Source: Erysipelotrichaceae bacterium UBA6182 (lineage in GTDB: Bacteria; Bacillota_I; Bacilli_A; Erysipelotrichales; Erysipelotrichaceae). From it: DNA of 10,967 nt. Location of the stretch: assembly GCA_002422065.1 (NCBI GenBank), contig DITO01000108.1, positions 1-10,967 on the forward strand. The letters run 5' to 3'. The position numbers and the translations under genes were made by a program. This document shows, piece after piece, positions 1 through 6,945 of this stretch; within the stretch, counting starts at the first letter, position 1; each line of letters opens with the position of its first letter. The notes under the pieces are model-generated. The model searched no databases. It worked only from the letters and a program-made list of their open reading frames with translations, and was not told the DNA's origin.

Positions 1-235
1 TAGCAAGTTTAGGCGGTAAGCAATCGTTGAAGCAAACACGTTCATCACTTCCAGATACAATAATTCTTTTGTGTATGTATTCTTTTCCATTCATATCTTT
101 TTTCTCTTTGCCATAATAAAACGTATAACTTTCGTATCCCTCATCACTAAATATATATTCAGGATCAGTTGCTATATATACTTTAGTTTCGTAATGTCTT
201 GATAATTCTTTTATCACTTTGTCTAGTAATGTCAT
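1..235 (-). CDS. Partial small phage protein, C-terminus beyond window
   Basis: I do not recognise this protein. The reading frame stays open from the ATG at 235-233 to the window edge, giving 78 visible residues, so the C-terminus is missing. It starts MTLLDKVIKELSRHYETK and continues with a charged, aromatic stretch (SYTFYYGKEKK) and two cysteines near the visible end (VCFNDCLPP). No signal peptide or membrane segment is visible. The start is well supported: a GAGGTG ribosome binding site lies just upstream, and the ATG overlaps the TGA of the preceding 52-residue gene as ATGA, which implies translational coupling. It is the last visible gene of the leftward operon. Its function is unknown. 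Confidence 0.7.
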   Translation of the reverse strand, partial: MTLLDKVIKELSRHYETKVYIATDPEYIFSDEGYESYTFYYGKEKKDMNGKEYIHKRIIVSGSDERVCFNDCLPPKLA

Positions 236-246
236 TTCTGCACCTC
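232..246 (-). promoter_or_regulatory. Stop-start junction, GAGGTRNNNAAATGA type
   Basis: GAGGTGCAGAAATGA joins the 52-residue gene to the last, partial gene. It contains the ribosome binding site, the stop and the ATG of the next gene in 15 bases. The same layout occurs at 9810-9824, 10428-10442 and 10655-10669. Confidence 0.7.
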
Positions 247-390
247 ACCGTTGCTCTCTAATTTTTCAAGCCGATACAACGCCAATTTTATATCAATAAG
301 TTTATCAACAATTTCACAAGTGCTATATTTTTTATCAGTTTCTCCTGTTATGTGATCCCACACTTCAAATAATAATTCTATTTCTTTCAT
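232..390 (-). CDS. Small hypothetical protein, 52 aa
   Basis: This short gene encodes 52 residues, beginning MKEIELLFEVWDHITGE and ending NGEVQK. It is predicted to be mostly helical and charged, with no motif I recognise. Three things support it despite its size. Its ATG shares one base with the TAA of the MBL-fold gene (TAATG). A GGAG lies about ten bases before the ATG. Its TGA overlaps the next ATG as ATGA, with that gene's GAGGTG site encoded in its last codons. It fills what would otherwise be a gap of about 155 bases in a gapless operon. The leucine-rich helix with regularly spaced charges could mediate a protein contact, but that is only a guess. Confidence 0.65.
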   Translation of the reverse strand: MKEIELLFEVWDHITGETDKKYSTCEIVDKLIDIKLALYRLEKLESNGEVQK

Positions 391-1265
391 TAAGTCCAAT
401 CTCCATTTCTTTTAGCGACAACGATTTTGGGTTTTTTAACCATTTTGAGTTGTCGAGTAGTTTTATCGGTGTATTGCTCGGTTCTAAATTGTTTTGTTTC
501 TTTGAGTTTATCGCTGATGATTTTTCTAAATTCGTAAGGATTGACTTGAGTGAACGCAGATAGATGGATCAAATAGATGATGTCGGTTTTAGTGAGGTCG
601 AAAGTTGCAAGAGTTTTAGCAGTTTTCTCGGCAAGCATGTGAGATTTTAGGACACGAGTGAAGTGGATTATTTTCCATGTGTCGTGATTTTCTTGAGCCG
701 TTTTGAGTGCATGGTAGATAACCCTATGTAAGTTGTTGGCTTCTATGAAAATTACATTGAATTGATACTCACTTAAATCCCATCTTATGTGCTTAGTGTC
801 GGTTACGAATAGTATTTTGAATGTGTTGTCTATCGTGATAACATACCCTAAGTTGTATGTGCTTGAGCCATCATCATTTTCATGGTCTAATGGGAAGCCG
901 AACACCTTGATACCATCTGCTATACTTTTTTCTGTCATTTCTTTTATGATATGACGCTTGTCAGTCGTTTCTAGCAAGTTTAATTTCTCATAGACACTTT
1001 GTGGTGCATACACCTTAAAACCTCGTCTAACGAGTTCTGTCACACCTTGTGCGTGGTCTAAGTGTTCGTGCGTCACTAAGACTGCGTTAATGTCATTCAT
1101 GCTCAACCCTTTATTCAACATCTTGCTTGCTAATGTCTTGTAATCAAAGCCACATTCTATCAGTAATCGAAAAGGATTTGGGTAGTCCTTTCTATGCAAT
1201 TCTAAGTAAAATGCGTTGCCTTCACTCGAACTACCCAAGTTTATCGTCTTTCCTAATTTATACAT
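390..1265 (-). CDS. MBL-fold metallohydrolase, WalJ/YycJ type (probable nuclease)
   Basis: This 291-residue protein is a metallo-beta-lactamase-fold hydrolase resembling WalJ/YycJ. The N-terminus has the family's glycine/serine motif (NLGSSSEGNAFYL, residues 9-21). The metal-binding signature THEHLDH gives H66, H68, D70 and H71. Further likely ligands are H128 (PLDHEN), D156 (FVTDTKH) and H234 (YLIHLS), so the di-metal site looks complete. The protein is presumably cytoplasmic because no signal peptide is seen. Family members act on nucleic acids or phosphodiesters; WalJ proteins have reported DNase activity. Here it lies directly after the RecT-like gene, with a six-base gap and an AGGA site, which suggests (inference) that it processes DNA ends for the annealase. 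The lysine-rich C-terminus from about 255 could bind nucleic acid. The MBL fold is certain; the exact substrate is not. Confidence 0.88.
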   Translation of the reverse strand: MYKLGKTINLGSSSEGNAFYLELHRKDYPNPFRLLIECGFDYKTLASKMLNKGLSMNDINAVLVTHEHLDHAQGVTELVRRGFKVYAPQSVYEKLNLLETTDKRHIIKEMTEKSIADGIKVFGFPLDHENDDGSSTYNLGYVITIDNTFKILFVTDTKHIRWDLSEYQFNVIFIEANNLHRVIYHALKTAQENHDTWKIIHFTRVLKSHMLAEKTAKTLATFDLTKTDIIYLIHLSAFTQVNPYEFRKIISDKLKETKQFRTEQYTDKTTRQLKMVKKPKIVVAKRNGDWT

Positions 1266-1271
1266 GATGTC

Positions 1272-2435
1272 CTATGTCAACCAATCATCATCTTCATTTT
1301 GATTGCTATTGTCTTGAATGTGTTCAACATTAGTAAGTTCTTCTTCACTCTCAAAAACTTCAACCTTTTCTACTACTTCATCATCGACATCATCTTGTGC
1401 AACCATCTTCTTTACTTCTTCCTCTTGTTCGTCATAGGTTTCTTCAACCTCTTGCTTAACCACTAATTTCTCACCACTTGCTTTAGGCTTCAATGGTTGT
1501 TTGTTCGCTTCTTCTTTGAAAGATTTTTCAGCAATTTCAAGGTTCTCTGTTGCTTCAATTACATTTTGTTTAATGTATTTTTCATCTTCAAAAGTTTGAT
1601 TGTAGAGTTCAGATACTTCAGCGGTGTTGAAGTTTTTAGGATAACGTCTAATCGCATGATTTCTGAGCTTACGGCTTATCATTTTTTCTGATGAGATTGA
1701 ACTCGTCCATGCTGGTGAGAATAGTGGAGTTTCACCATTCTTAGTTTTGAGTTTGTAATTCAACCACTTTGGGTTAGATAGCAATTCATCAAGTGAGTGT
1801 CCATTGAGTTCACGAAGCAGTGTTTCATCAACGTTGCTACCCATGTTGGTTCTAGCATTTGCAAGTAATGAAATCTTAGCGTCCTCACGTTCGGCAATAC
1901 TCACTTCAATTTCACCATTCGTTTTCTTAATGAGATATACGCTATACATGACTTTCTTGCTCTTATATCTCGGTGTGTACTTAGGTAATAAAGTTTCCCA
2001 ACCGTCCATTTGCATACCACTAAAATCATCACCCTCGTACACTTCATAAGATTTGAAGTCCGCTACATCTTGTCCAAAGTTTCTTAAGATGGTGTCATTA
2101 CCATTTGACATGATAACCGCTTCTAATACCTTAATCCATTTACCACCACGATTTGCGTTTCTTGTCATAAATGCAATTTCATTTGCACTAGGATTTAATT
2201 TTAAGAACGCCACTTGCTGTAATACGTTGAACACGTTGTTCACATCTAAGTCATTCCATGTTAATCCTGAATTTGCCAACATCGGATCAATCGCTCTAAT
2301 CGCATTTGATACGCATATCTTTTGGTAGTCGTCAAATTCAATTTTTGTGAGTTCTGCATATTTGCTTAGTTTCTCAATGAACGTGTTAGAGTTCACCAAC
2401 ATTGTGCTACTTTGTTTTGTAATATCGTTTTGCAT
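1272..2435 (-). CDS. RecT-like single-strand annealing protein (probable)
   Basis: This 387-residue protein is probably a phage annealase that binds single-stranded DNA and pairs complementary strands during recombination and replication. Features seen include a helical N-terminus (DYQKICVSNAIRAI), the block VLQQVAFLKLNPSANEIAF (about 71-89), an EVYEGDDF segment (131-138) like the VYExDxF of RecT proteins, and an alpha-helical SSEKMISRKLRNHAIRRYPK block (248-267) resembling the RecT region that precedes the C-terminus. Residues 329-387 form a strongly acidic tail ending EDDDWLT. The start is supported by GGAG ten bases upstream. Its neighbours (SSB, Rad50-like ATPase, MBL protein) fit this role. 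The core match is from memory of the family rather than a search, and the central block differs from E. coli RecT, so a divergent subgroup is likely. Confidence 0.68.
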   Translation of the reverse strand: MQNDITKQSSTMLVNSNTFIEKLSKYAELTKIEFDDYQKICVSNAIRAIDPMLANSGLTWNDLDVNNVFNVLQQVAFLKLNPSANEIAFMTRNANRGGKWIKVLEAVIMSNGNDTILRNFGQDVADFKSYEVYEGDDFSGMQMDGWETLLPKYTPRYKSKKVMYSVYLIKKTNGEIEVSIAEREDAKISLLANARTNMGSNVDETLLRELNGHSLDELLSNPKWLNYKLKTKNGETPLFSPAWTSSISSEKMISRKLRNHAIRRYPKNFNTAEVSELYNQTFEDEKYIKQNVIEATENLEIAEKSFKEEANKQPLKPKASGEKLVVKQEVEETYDEQEEEVKKMVAQDDVDDEVVEKVEVFESEEELTNVEHIQDNSNQNEDDDWLT

Positions 2436-2440
2436 ATTAT

Positions 2441-2791
2441 TTATTCTCCTTTCCCTTGTTTAACATAAGAGATTTTTTTAGTGATACGGTCGCCAATTTG
2501 GTCTAAATTTTTGAATAGTCTTTCGTAAGTCTGCTCAAGTTCGTAGATGTACTCCTCAATCCTCAAGGTCTGATTGGTGCTTACTAGCATGTCTTGAAGC
2601 ATGGACTTGAGAGCCATAGCGACATTTGAGTAATAGCCCAGTGCAACAAAATATTCCTTACCTACCTTACCACCACTCTTTGTGATGGTTTTTTTATAAA
2701 GCGTGTGGTTTCTCATGCCATCAATTTCAATGTGGTATGTGTCATCAATCAAAATCTTAATGCCCATATCTCTTGCTTCTTTTGTTCCCAT
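2441..2791 (-). CDS. Conserved-looking phage protein of unknown function, 116 aa
   Basis: I cannot assign a family. The N-terminal half looks like beta strands (IKILIDDTYHIEIDG, residues 11-25; LYKKTITKSGGKVGKEYFVA, residues 31-50). It is followed by GYYSNVAMALKSMLQDMLV (52-70) and a helical, charged C-terminus (EEYIYELEQTYERLF), which could form a coiled coil. The aromatic GYYS-x5-AL block before a helix recalls small phage proteins found in recombination operons, but I hold that loosely. A GGAG site lies ten bases before the chosen ATG, inside the end of the MazG-like gene. The next methionine (M9) has no comparable site. It ends five bases before the RecT-like gene, so co-production with the annealase is likely and a helper role is possible. 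Confidence 0.75.
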   Translation of the reverse strand: MGTKEARDMGIKILIDDTYHIEIDGMRNHTLYKKTITKSGGKVGKEYFVALGYYSNVAMALKSMLQDMLVSTNQTLRIEEYIYELEQTYERLFKNLDQIGDRITKKISYVKQGKGE

Positions 2792-2792
2792 T

Positions 2793-3125
2793 TTATTTAT
2801 TCTCCTTTGTAAGTTTCTTGTATAATCTCAACAACTTCTCATTCTTGTGCTTGTAAATCTCATCACCTAAATCTAGTGCTATGATGATTTGTTCCATCAC
2901 GATTCTCACGTCTGCAATTTCCTCTGCGATGTTTGCACCCTCTAATCCGTTGATTTTCTTAGATACTGCCACAATCAATTCGGCACATTCTTCCACAAGT
3001 TTGTTAAGTTGTTTCTCTACTCCCCACTCGTCTAGGGCTAAATGATATACACATTCCTCATTTAACCCACCCTCAAACGGTACTTCTTCACATAATTTGC
3101 TTAATATTTCTTTTTCTAGTTTCAT
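2793..3125 (-). CDS. MazG-like NTP pyrophosphatase
   Basis: This 110-residue protein is a small all-alpha NTP pyrophosphatase of the MazG superfamily, which hydrolyses nucleoside triphosphates to monophosphates plus pyrophosphate. The metal-binding pattern is visible as EECAE (E45, E46, E49) followed by EEIAD (E69, D72), the expected EExxE and ExxD pair on two helices. Its length fits the single-domain phage members. Phage versions are thought to remove aberrant dNTPs or to alter nucleotide signalling of the host; the substrate cannot be read from the sequence. The ATG abuts the stop of the ATPase gene with no gap, and an AGAGGAAAG site lies in the last ATPase codons. Confidence in the fold is high and in the cellular role low. 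Confidence 0.85.
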   Translation of the reverse strand: MKLEKEILSKLCEEVPFEGGLNEECVYHLALDEWGVEKQLNKLVEECAELIVAVSKKINGLEGANIAEEIADVRIVMEQIIIALDLGDEIYKHKNEKLLRLYKKLTKENK

Positions 3126-5282
3126 TTACAATCTTTCCTCTACAATCTTGTCAGTTTCGCTTGCTTTGGTTGCTAAGACTTGTTCGCCAAAGTTGAGTAG
3201 TGCTTGTCGGTGTTGAGTGTCAAGGCTAGAAAGTTCATCGATGAAAACGAATGATTTCTTAATGCCATAATGTGCTTTAATTCTTGAGATAAACTCGATA
3301 GCACGAATAGGGTAAGTGCCTGTGTTGATGGTGTTTAACGATACCATGCGTCCATTGAAGTCTTTAACGAACATTTTACACACTCTAGTGTCGTATGAAC
3401 CATCAAGATTTTGCTTGTAAAGTTGGAACGTGATGTTTTCGCCAAATACATTTTTAACGTTAGCGTCCAGAAGTTCATACATATCTTTTTCTAAGTTAGA
3501 GATTAAGATTAAGATTTCCTCGACATCGTTGAGTTGTTTGTAAAGTCTTTGAAGTTCTTGTTTCTTTTCTTCTGCACGTTTTTTGTCATTCTTAATGATT
3601 TCTTCAACGCTTGATGTTGCCATGTGCGTTTCACGTTCTTGTTGCAGTTTATCAATTTGAGATTGGTACTTAAATCTCTCGCTATCAAAGTTCTTAGAAA
3701 CGTCATTTCTTGCTTGTTCAAGAGCGTTTAACTCGGACTTGAGTGTTAGTAAGGGTTCTACATTAAAATCAATGCTAGGCACGTTTAACGAGGTTTTGTT
3801 AAGTGTTTCTAATAAGATGTCAAGTTCAGCTTTGATTGCAATACCCTTTTCATCAAGTTTACCACGTTCGGTTTGAAGTTTAAGAAGTTTTTCAGTCTTA
3901 ATTTCTTTATCGACTTCGAGTTCTTGAACACCTTGATTTAAGATTTCGATTTCTTCTTTAAGTGCTTTACCTTGTGAAGCAATCTTAGATAGTTTCTCGT
4001 TGAGTGTGAGTTTGTGTTCTTTGGTTTCGTGCAGATGGAAAGGTTTATCACAGTGAGGACAAGTTAGTGAATCGGTTGTTGTCGCACCCTTGAGGTTCGT
4101 GTACTTGGTTGCAAGTTCTTGCTTCTCGTGTGCTTTCTGTTCGATGTTTCTTTTCTTAATGGAAATCGTGCTAGTGATGGTTGAGATTTGATTATTGATG
4201 TCGTTGATTTTCTCACTAAGTTCTGAACGTTGCTCTTTAAGTTTTGAAATGGATTCTTTCTTGTCTGCAATTTCCTTATCAAGTTTCGTGTCTTTGCTAC
4301 CGTTGATAAGTTCTTGGTGTTTATCACGAATGTCTTGTTCTACTTTGTTGATTTCTAGTTTCTTGTTTGAGATTTTTAAGTCGTATGAGTTCACCACCTC
4401 GTTGTTGCCTTGTCGCAAGTTGAGTTTCAGTTCCTCAATTTCACCATCAATTCTCTCAATTTCTTTTTTAGCAGTCGCTACCGCCTCTACATCAAATTCT
4501 TTTGAAGCACTTAATTCGTATGACTTCTTCAATTCTTCGGTAACGGAAATCAGATCATTCAATCCTTTTTTGTTCTTATCACCAAATTTTTCAGTACGCT
4601 TAGCAGTCTTTAGTGTTTCTAATTCCATGTTATGCGTCTTTAATGGCTCTACAAGACGTCCGTACTTATCAGGGTTAGCGTTGATAACGTCCTTGACATT
4701 AACATCTCCTACAACGTCAATAATAAGGCTTCTAAGAAGTTTATAATCAACCGTCTTAAGGTAGTTCGTGTTGTATAGTAATGCGACTAAGTCAAGATTT
4801 TGAAGTTCGCTACCATTGAATTTATTGAGCATGACATCAAGCCCTAGATAGTTGTATAAGATAGTCATGGCTTGCGTGTTTTGTTTTACCACTGCACCAT
4901 TCACATAATAAGCAGTTTCAGTGCCTTTGTACTCGTTTGTTTTCTTAGTCCAATTCTCGAAAACCACTTTCTCGAATGTAAAGTTGTCCTTTTCAAATTC
5001 AAGTTTAATGGAAGTCTTTGTATCGTTGTCGCTACCCACTGGCTTAATGCCGATGGCTTCGGTTTTTGCACTTCCATCGAAAAGTTTACCGCTAATAGAG
5101 TAGTACGCACTCTCTAAGATGTTTGTCTTTCCAAGTTCATTCTTACCACTAAATAGAACGTTGCCACCATCTAAGAATATTTCCTTAAATGTGATGTTTC
5201 GATAGTTCTCGAGCGTAATCTTCCTAAGCACAAGTTTATCGTTCTTCACGACTTCACTGCCTACATTAAATAAATCAGTCAT
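3126..5282 (-). CDS. Rad50/SbcC-like SMC-type ATPase with zinc hook
   Basis: This 718-residue protein is an SMC/Rad50-type ATPase for DNA-end or recombination work. Domains in order are: an N-terminal ATPase lobe with Walker A GKNELGKT (46-53); a long coiled coil from about 245 to 585, broken by the zinc hook CPHC (408-411) that would dimerise two molecules; and a C-terminal lobe with Walker B FVFIDELSSLD (678-688). The ABC signature lies around NTGTYPIRAIEFI (653-665) and lacks the usual LSGGE, as is common in phage relatives. It is shorter than cellular SbcC (about 1000 residues) because the arms are short. No SbcD-type phosphoesterase gene is present in the window. The start is set by GGAG seven bases upstream and overlaps the end of rtcB by eight bases. 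MazG, RecT and MBL genes follow, so a recombination role is likely. Confidence 0.9.
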   Translation of the reverse strand: MTDLFNVGSEVVKNDKLVLRKITLENYRNITFKEIFLDGGNVLFSGKNELGKTNILESAYYSISGKLFDGSAKTEAIGIKPVGSDNDTKTSIKLEFEKDNFTFEKVVFENWTKKTNEYKGTETAYYVNGAVVKQNTQAMTILYNYLGLDVMLNKFNGSELQNLDLVALLYNTNYLKTVDYKLLRSLIIDVVGDVNVKDVINANPDKYGRLVEPLKTHNMELETLKTAKRTEKFGDKNKKGLNDLISVTEELKKSYELSASKEFDVEAVATAKKEIERIDGEIEELKLNLRQGNNEVVNSYDLKISNKKLEINKVEQDIRDKHQELINGSKDTKLDKEIADKKESISKLKEQRSELSEKINDINNQISTITSTISIKKRNIEQKAHEKQELATKYTNLKGATTTDSLTCPHCDKPFHLHETKEHKLTLNEKLSKIASQGKALKEEIEILNQGVQELEVDKEIKTEKLLKLQTERGKLDEKGIAIKAELDILLETLNKTSLNVPSIDFNVEPLLTLKSELNALEQARNDVSKNFDSERFKYQSQIDKLQQERETHMATSSVEEIIKNDKKRAEEKKQELQRLYKQLNDVEEILILISNLEKDMYELLDANVKNVFGENITFQLYKQNLDGSYDTRVCKMFVKDFNGRMVSLNTINTGTYPIRAIEFISRIKAHYGIKKSFVFIDELSSLDTQHRQALLNFGEQVLATKASETDKIVEERL

Positions 5283-6549
5283 TTAGTTTCTCCTTATATT
5301 CTTTAAATTCTTTTCCACCTTTAAAGTTATAGATAGGTTTAAAGATGTATCCAATATCAACACTTTCTTTAATACTTTCTAAAATGTCGTCAATAGATTT
5401 GTAAGCGTTTGGTGCTTCATCAATAGTTTCTTCTCCCACAGTTGATGAGTAAACGTCTTTCATTTGTTCTTTAAATTCTTCAATATCAAGTTGTTGTTTT
5501 GCTTGACCTCTACTTAATACACGACCTGCACCATGTGGTGCTGATAAGTTCCAATCAATCAATCCTTTTGCTTTTCCAACAATTACGCCATCTCTCATAT
5601 TGATAGGTATAATTACAGGTTCGTTTTTTTTAGCGGATTGTGAACCTTTTCTTAAAATCATATTCATTGTGTCAATATAGTTGTGAGGTTTATCGTCAAC
5701 CACTCTATATTCAGTTATGGGTAGTCTATCAACAATTTCTTCAATAATAGCACTTCTGTTTATCATGGCATAAATTTGAACAATTCTCATGTCGTGAATG
5801 TAATCCCTTAAATCATCACCAATAAGATAGGGTATTTCATCATCAATGTTGTGTGTCTTTAGATATTCTTGTTTTTGTTTTAAAAGTTCATTTTGAATGT
5901 CTTGTTCTCTGCCGCTTAATTTAAGTTCTTTAATAAGTTCTTGTCTTTCATCAAGAAATCTAAGATAAGAGTGTTTCTTGGCTTTAGATTGATAGTGTTT
6001 ATAAACCGCACCACCTAACGTTCTACTACCTGTATGGACGGATATATAATACCAACCATCATGTTTGTATAATTCAATGAAGTGATTTCCACCACCCAAT
6101 GTTCCAATGCCACTCTTAGCTATACTCATTAAGTAGTCAACGCCAAGTTCTTTTGCACAATTAAGTTCGGGTATTGTATAACCGTAATTATTATGTGATA
6201 CAGACAGTATTTCTTTTTCTCTTTTTAAATATCCGTAAGGTATATGTTCTCGTATAAGTCCATCAAGTTCTTTTAAATCAAGTTCCCCATCAATCTTAAA
6301 TTTACTCAACGATACACCACAACCAATATCACTTCCAATAAGACTTGGTGCAACCCTTGCGTACGGCGTCAATGTCATAGTCAATCCAATCACGTTATCC
6401 TTACCTGCGTGAACATCAGGCATTACTCTAATTGTTGAACCTTGTGATATTTCTTGATTACATAAAGATAATATTTGCTTATAAGATTCACTATCTAAAT
6501 TATCAACAAATACTTTCGCTTCACTAAATTTACCTTTAATTGTTATCAT
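5275..6549 (-). CDS. rtcB: RtcB-type RNA-splicing ligase
   Basis: This 424-residue protein is a GTP- and Mn-dependent RNA ligase that joins 2',3'-cyclic phosphate or 3'-phosphate ends to 5'-OH ends. The family signatures are all present: PDVHAGK (44-50), GSDIGCGV (72-79, with D74 and C77), GTLGGGNHFIEL (149-160, H156), VHTGSR (171-176, H172), HNYID (289-293), RKGSQSA (300-306) and the nucleotidyl-histidine motif APHGAGR (337-343, H339). The length is close to cellular RtcB (about 400), with a lysine-rich insertion near 190-235. No archease or RtcA gene is seen nearby. The start has GGAG seven bases upstream and lies 12 bases after ssb. The end overlaps the ATPase start (ATGACTGA). In a phage, the likely task is repair of tRNAs cut by host defence nucleases (inference). 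The gene is AT-richer than the ATPase gene. Confidence 0.95.
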   Translation of the reverse strand: MITIKGKFSEAKVFVDNLDSESYKQILSLCNQEISQGSTIRVMPDVHAGKDNVIGLTMTLTPYARVAPSLIGSDIGCGVSLSKFKIDGELDLKELDGLIREHIPYGYLKREKEILSVSHNNYGYTIPELNCAKELGVDYLMSIAKSGIGTLGGGNHFIELYKHDGWYYISVHTGSRTLGGAVYKHYQSKAKKHSYLRFLDERQELIKELKLSGREQDIQNELLKQKQEYLKTHNIDDEIPYLIGDDLRDYIHDMRIVQIYAMINRSAIIEEIVDRLPITEYRVVDDKPHNYIDTMNMILRKGSQSAKKNEPVIIPINMRDGVIVGKAKGLIDWNLSAPHGAGRVLSRGQAKQQLDIEEFKEQMKDVYSSTVGEETIDEAPNAYKSIDDILESIKESVDIGYIFKPIYNFKGGKEFKEYKEKLND

Positions 6550-6561
6550 TTTAATTCTCCT

Positions 6562-6945
6562 TTAGAACGGCACATCTTCGTCTGTTTGAGTTGTTGCCGT
6601 TTCTTCTGCGTTATCACTTGATACCGTAGTTTGTGCTTTGCTACTTGATACTAGGTCAAGTCTGTCGGCTATGATTTCAACCTTTTTAAAGTTTTGTCCG
6701 TCTTTTTCATAACCACCTGTTTGCAATCGTCCACTTACTGAAACGATGTCGCCCTTTTTACCATACTTTGTAATGAAGTCTGCGTTGTGCTTCCAAGCTA
6801 CACAATCAACGAAGTCTGTATTTTCTCTATCATATTGTCTGCTAATTGCTAAAGTGAACGACACAACACTTATGTTGTTCTGCGTTTTCTTTAATTCTAA
6901 ATCTCTCGTGAGCCTACCTGCCACTACCACGTTATTGATATTCAT
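6562..6945 (-). CDS. ssb: Single-stranded DNA-binding protein
   Basis: This 127-residue protein binds and protects single-stranded DNA in phage replication and recruits partner proteins. The OB-fold domain spans about residues 1-97, with the typical start NNVVVAGRLTRDLELKKT (4-21), the VDCVAWKHNADFITKYGKKGD block (two parts, 46-66) and VSVSGRLQTGGYEKDGQ (68-84). A short linker leads to the acidic tip DEDVPF (122-127), the usual docking site for other replication and repair proteins. It is shorter than cellular SSB (about 165-175), which is normal for phages. The ATG is preceded by AAAGGAG with a seven-base spacer and lies inside the last codons of the HTH gene (14-base overlap). RtcB follows after 12 bases. 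Confidence 0.95.
   Translation of the reverse strand: MNINNVVVAGRLTRDLELKKTQNNISVVSFTLAISRQYDRENTDFVDCVAWKHNADFITKYGKKGDIVSVSGRLQTGGYEKDGQNFKKVEIIADRLDLVSSSKAQTTVSSDNAEETATTQTDEDVPF

Noticed and set aside
1497..2328. Several plus-strand frames opposite the RecT-like gene
   Set aside because: They are shadows of the annealase coding strand, hydrophobic by chance and without ribosome binding sites.
3509..3721. Second minus-strand frame inside the ATPase gene
   Set aside because: It is a shifted reading of the coiled-coil region, basic and low in complexity, with no independent start signal.
4195..4746. Open frame of 183 codons on the plus strand opposite the ATPase gene
   Set aside because: It is Ser/Leu-rich, has no plausible ribosome binding site, and mirrors the coiled-coil coding region of the ATPase on the other strand.
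1272..6945. A dedicated defence island made of the MBL, MazG, ATPase and RtcB genes
   Set aside because: The genes are embedded with SSB and a RecT-like protein in one phage operon, so phage recombination and counter-defence explain them better than a host defence system.
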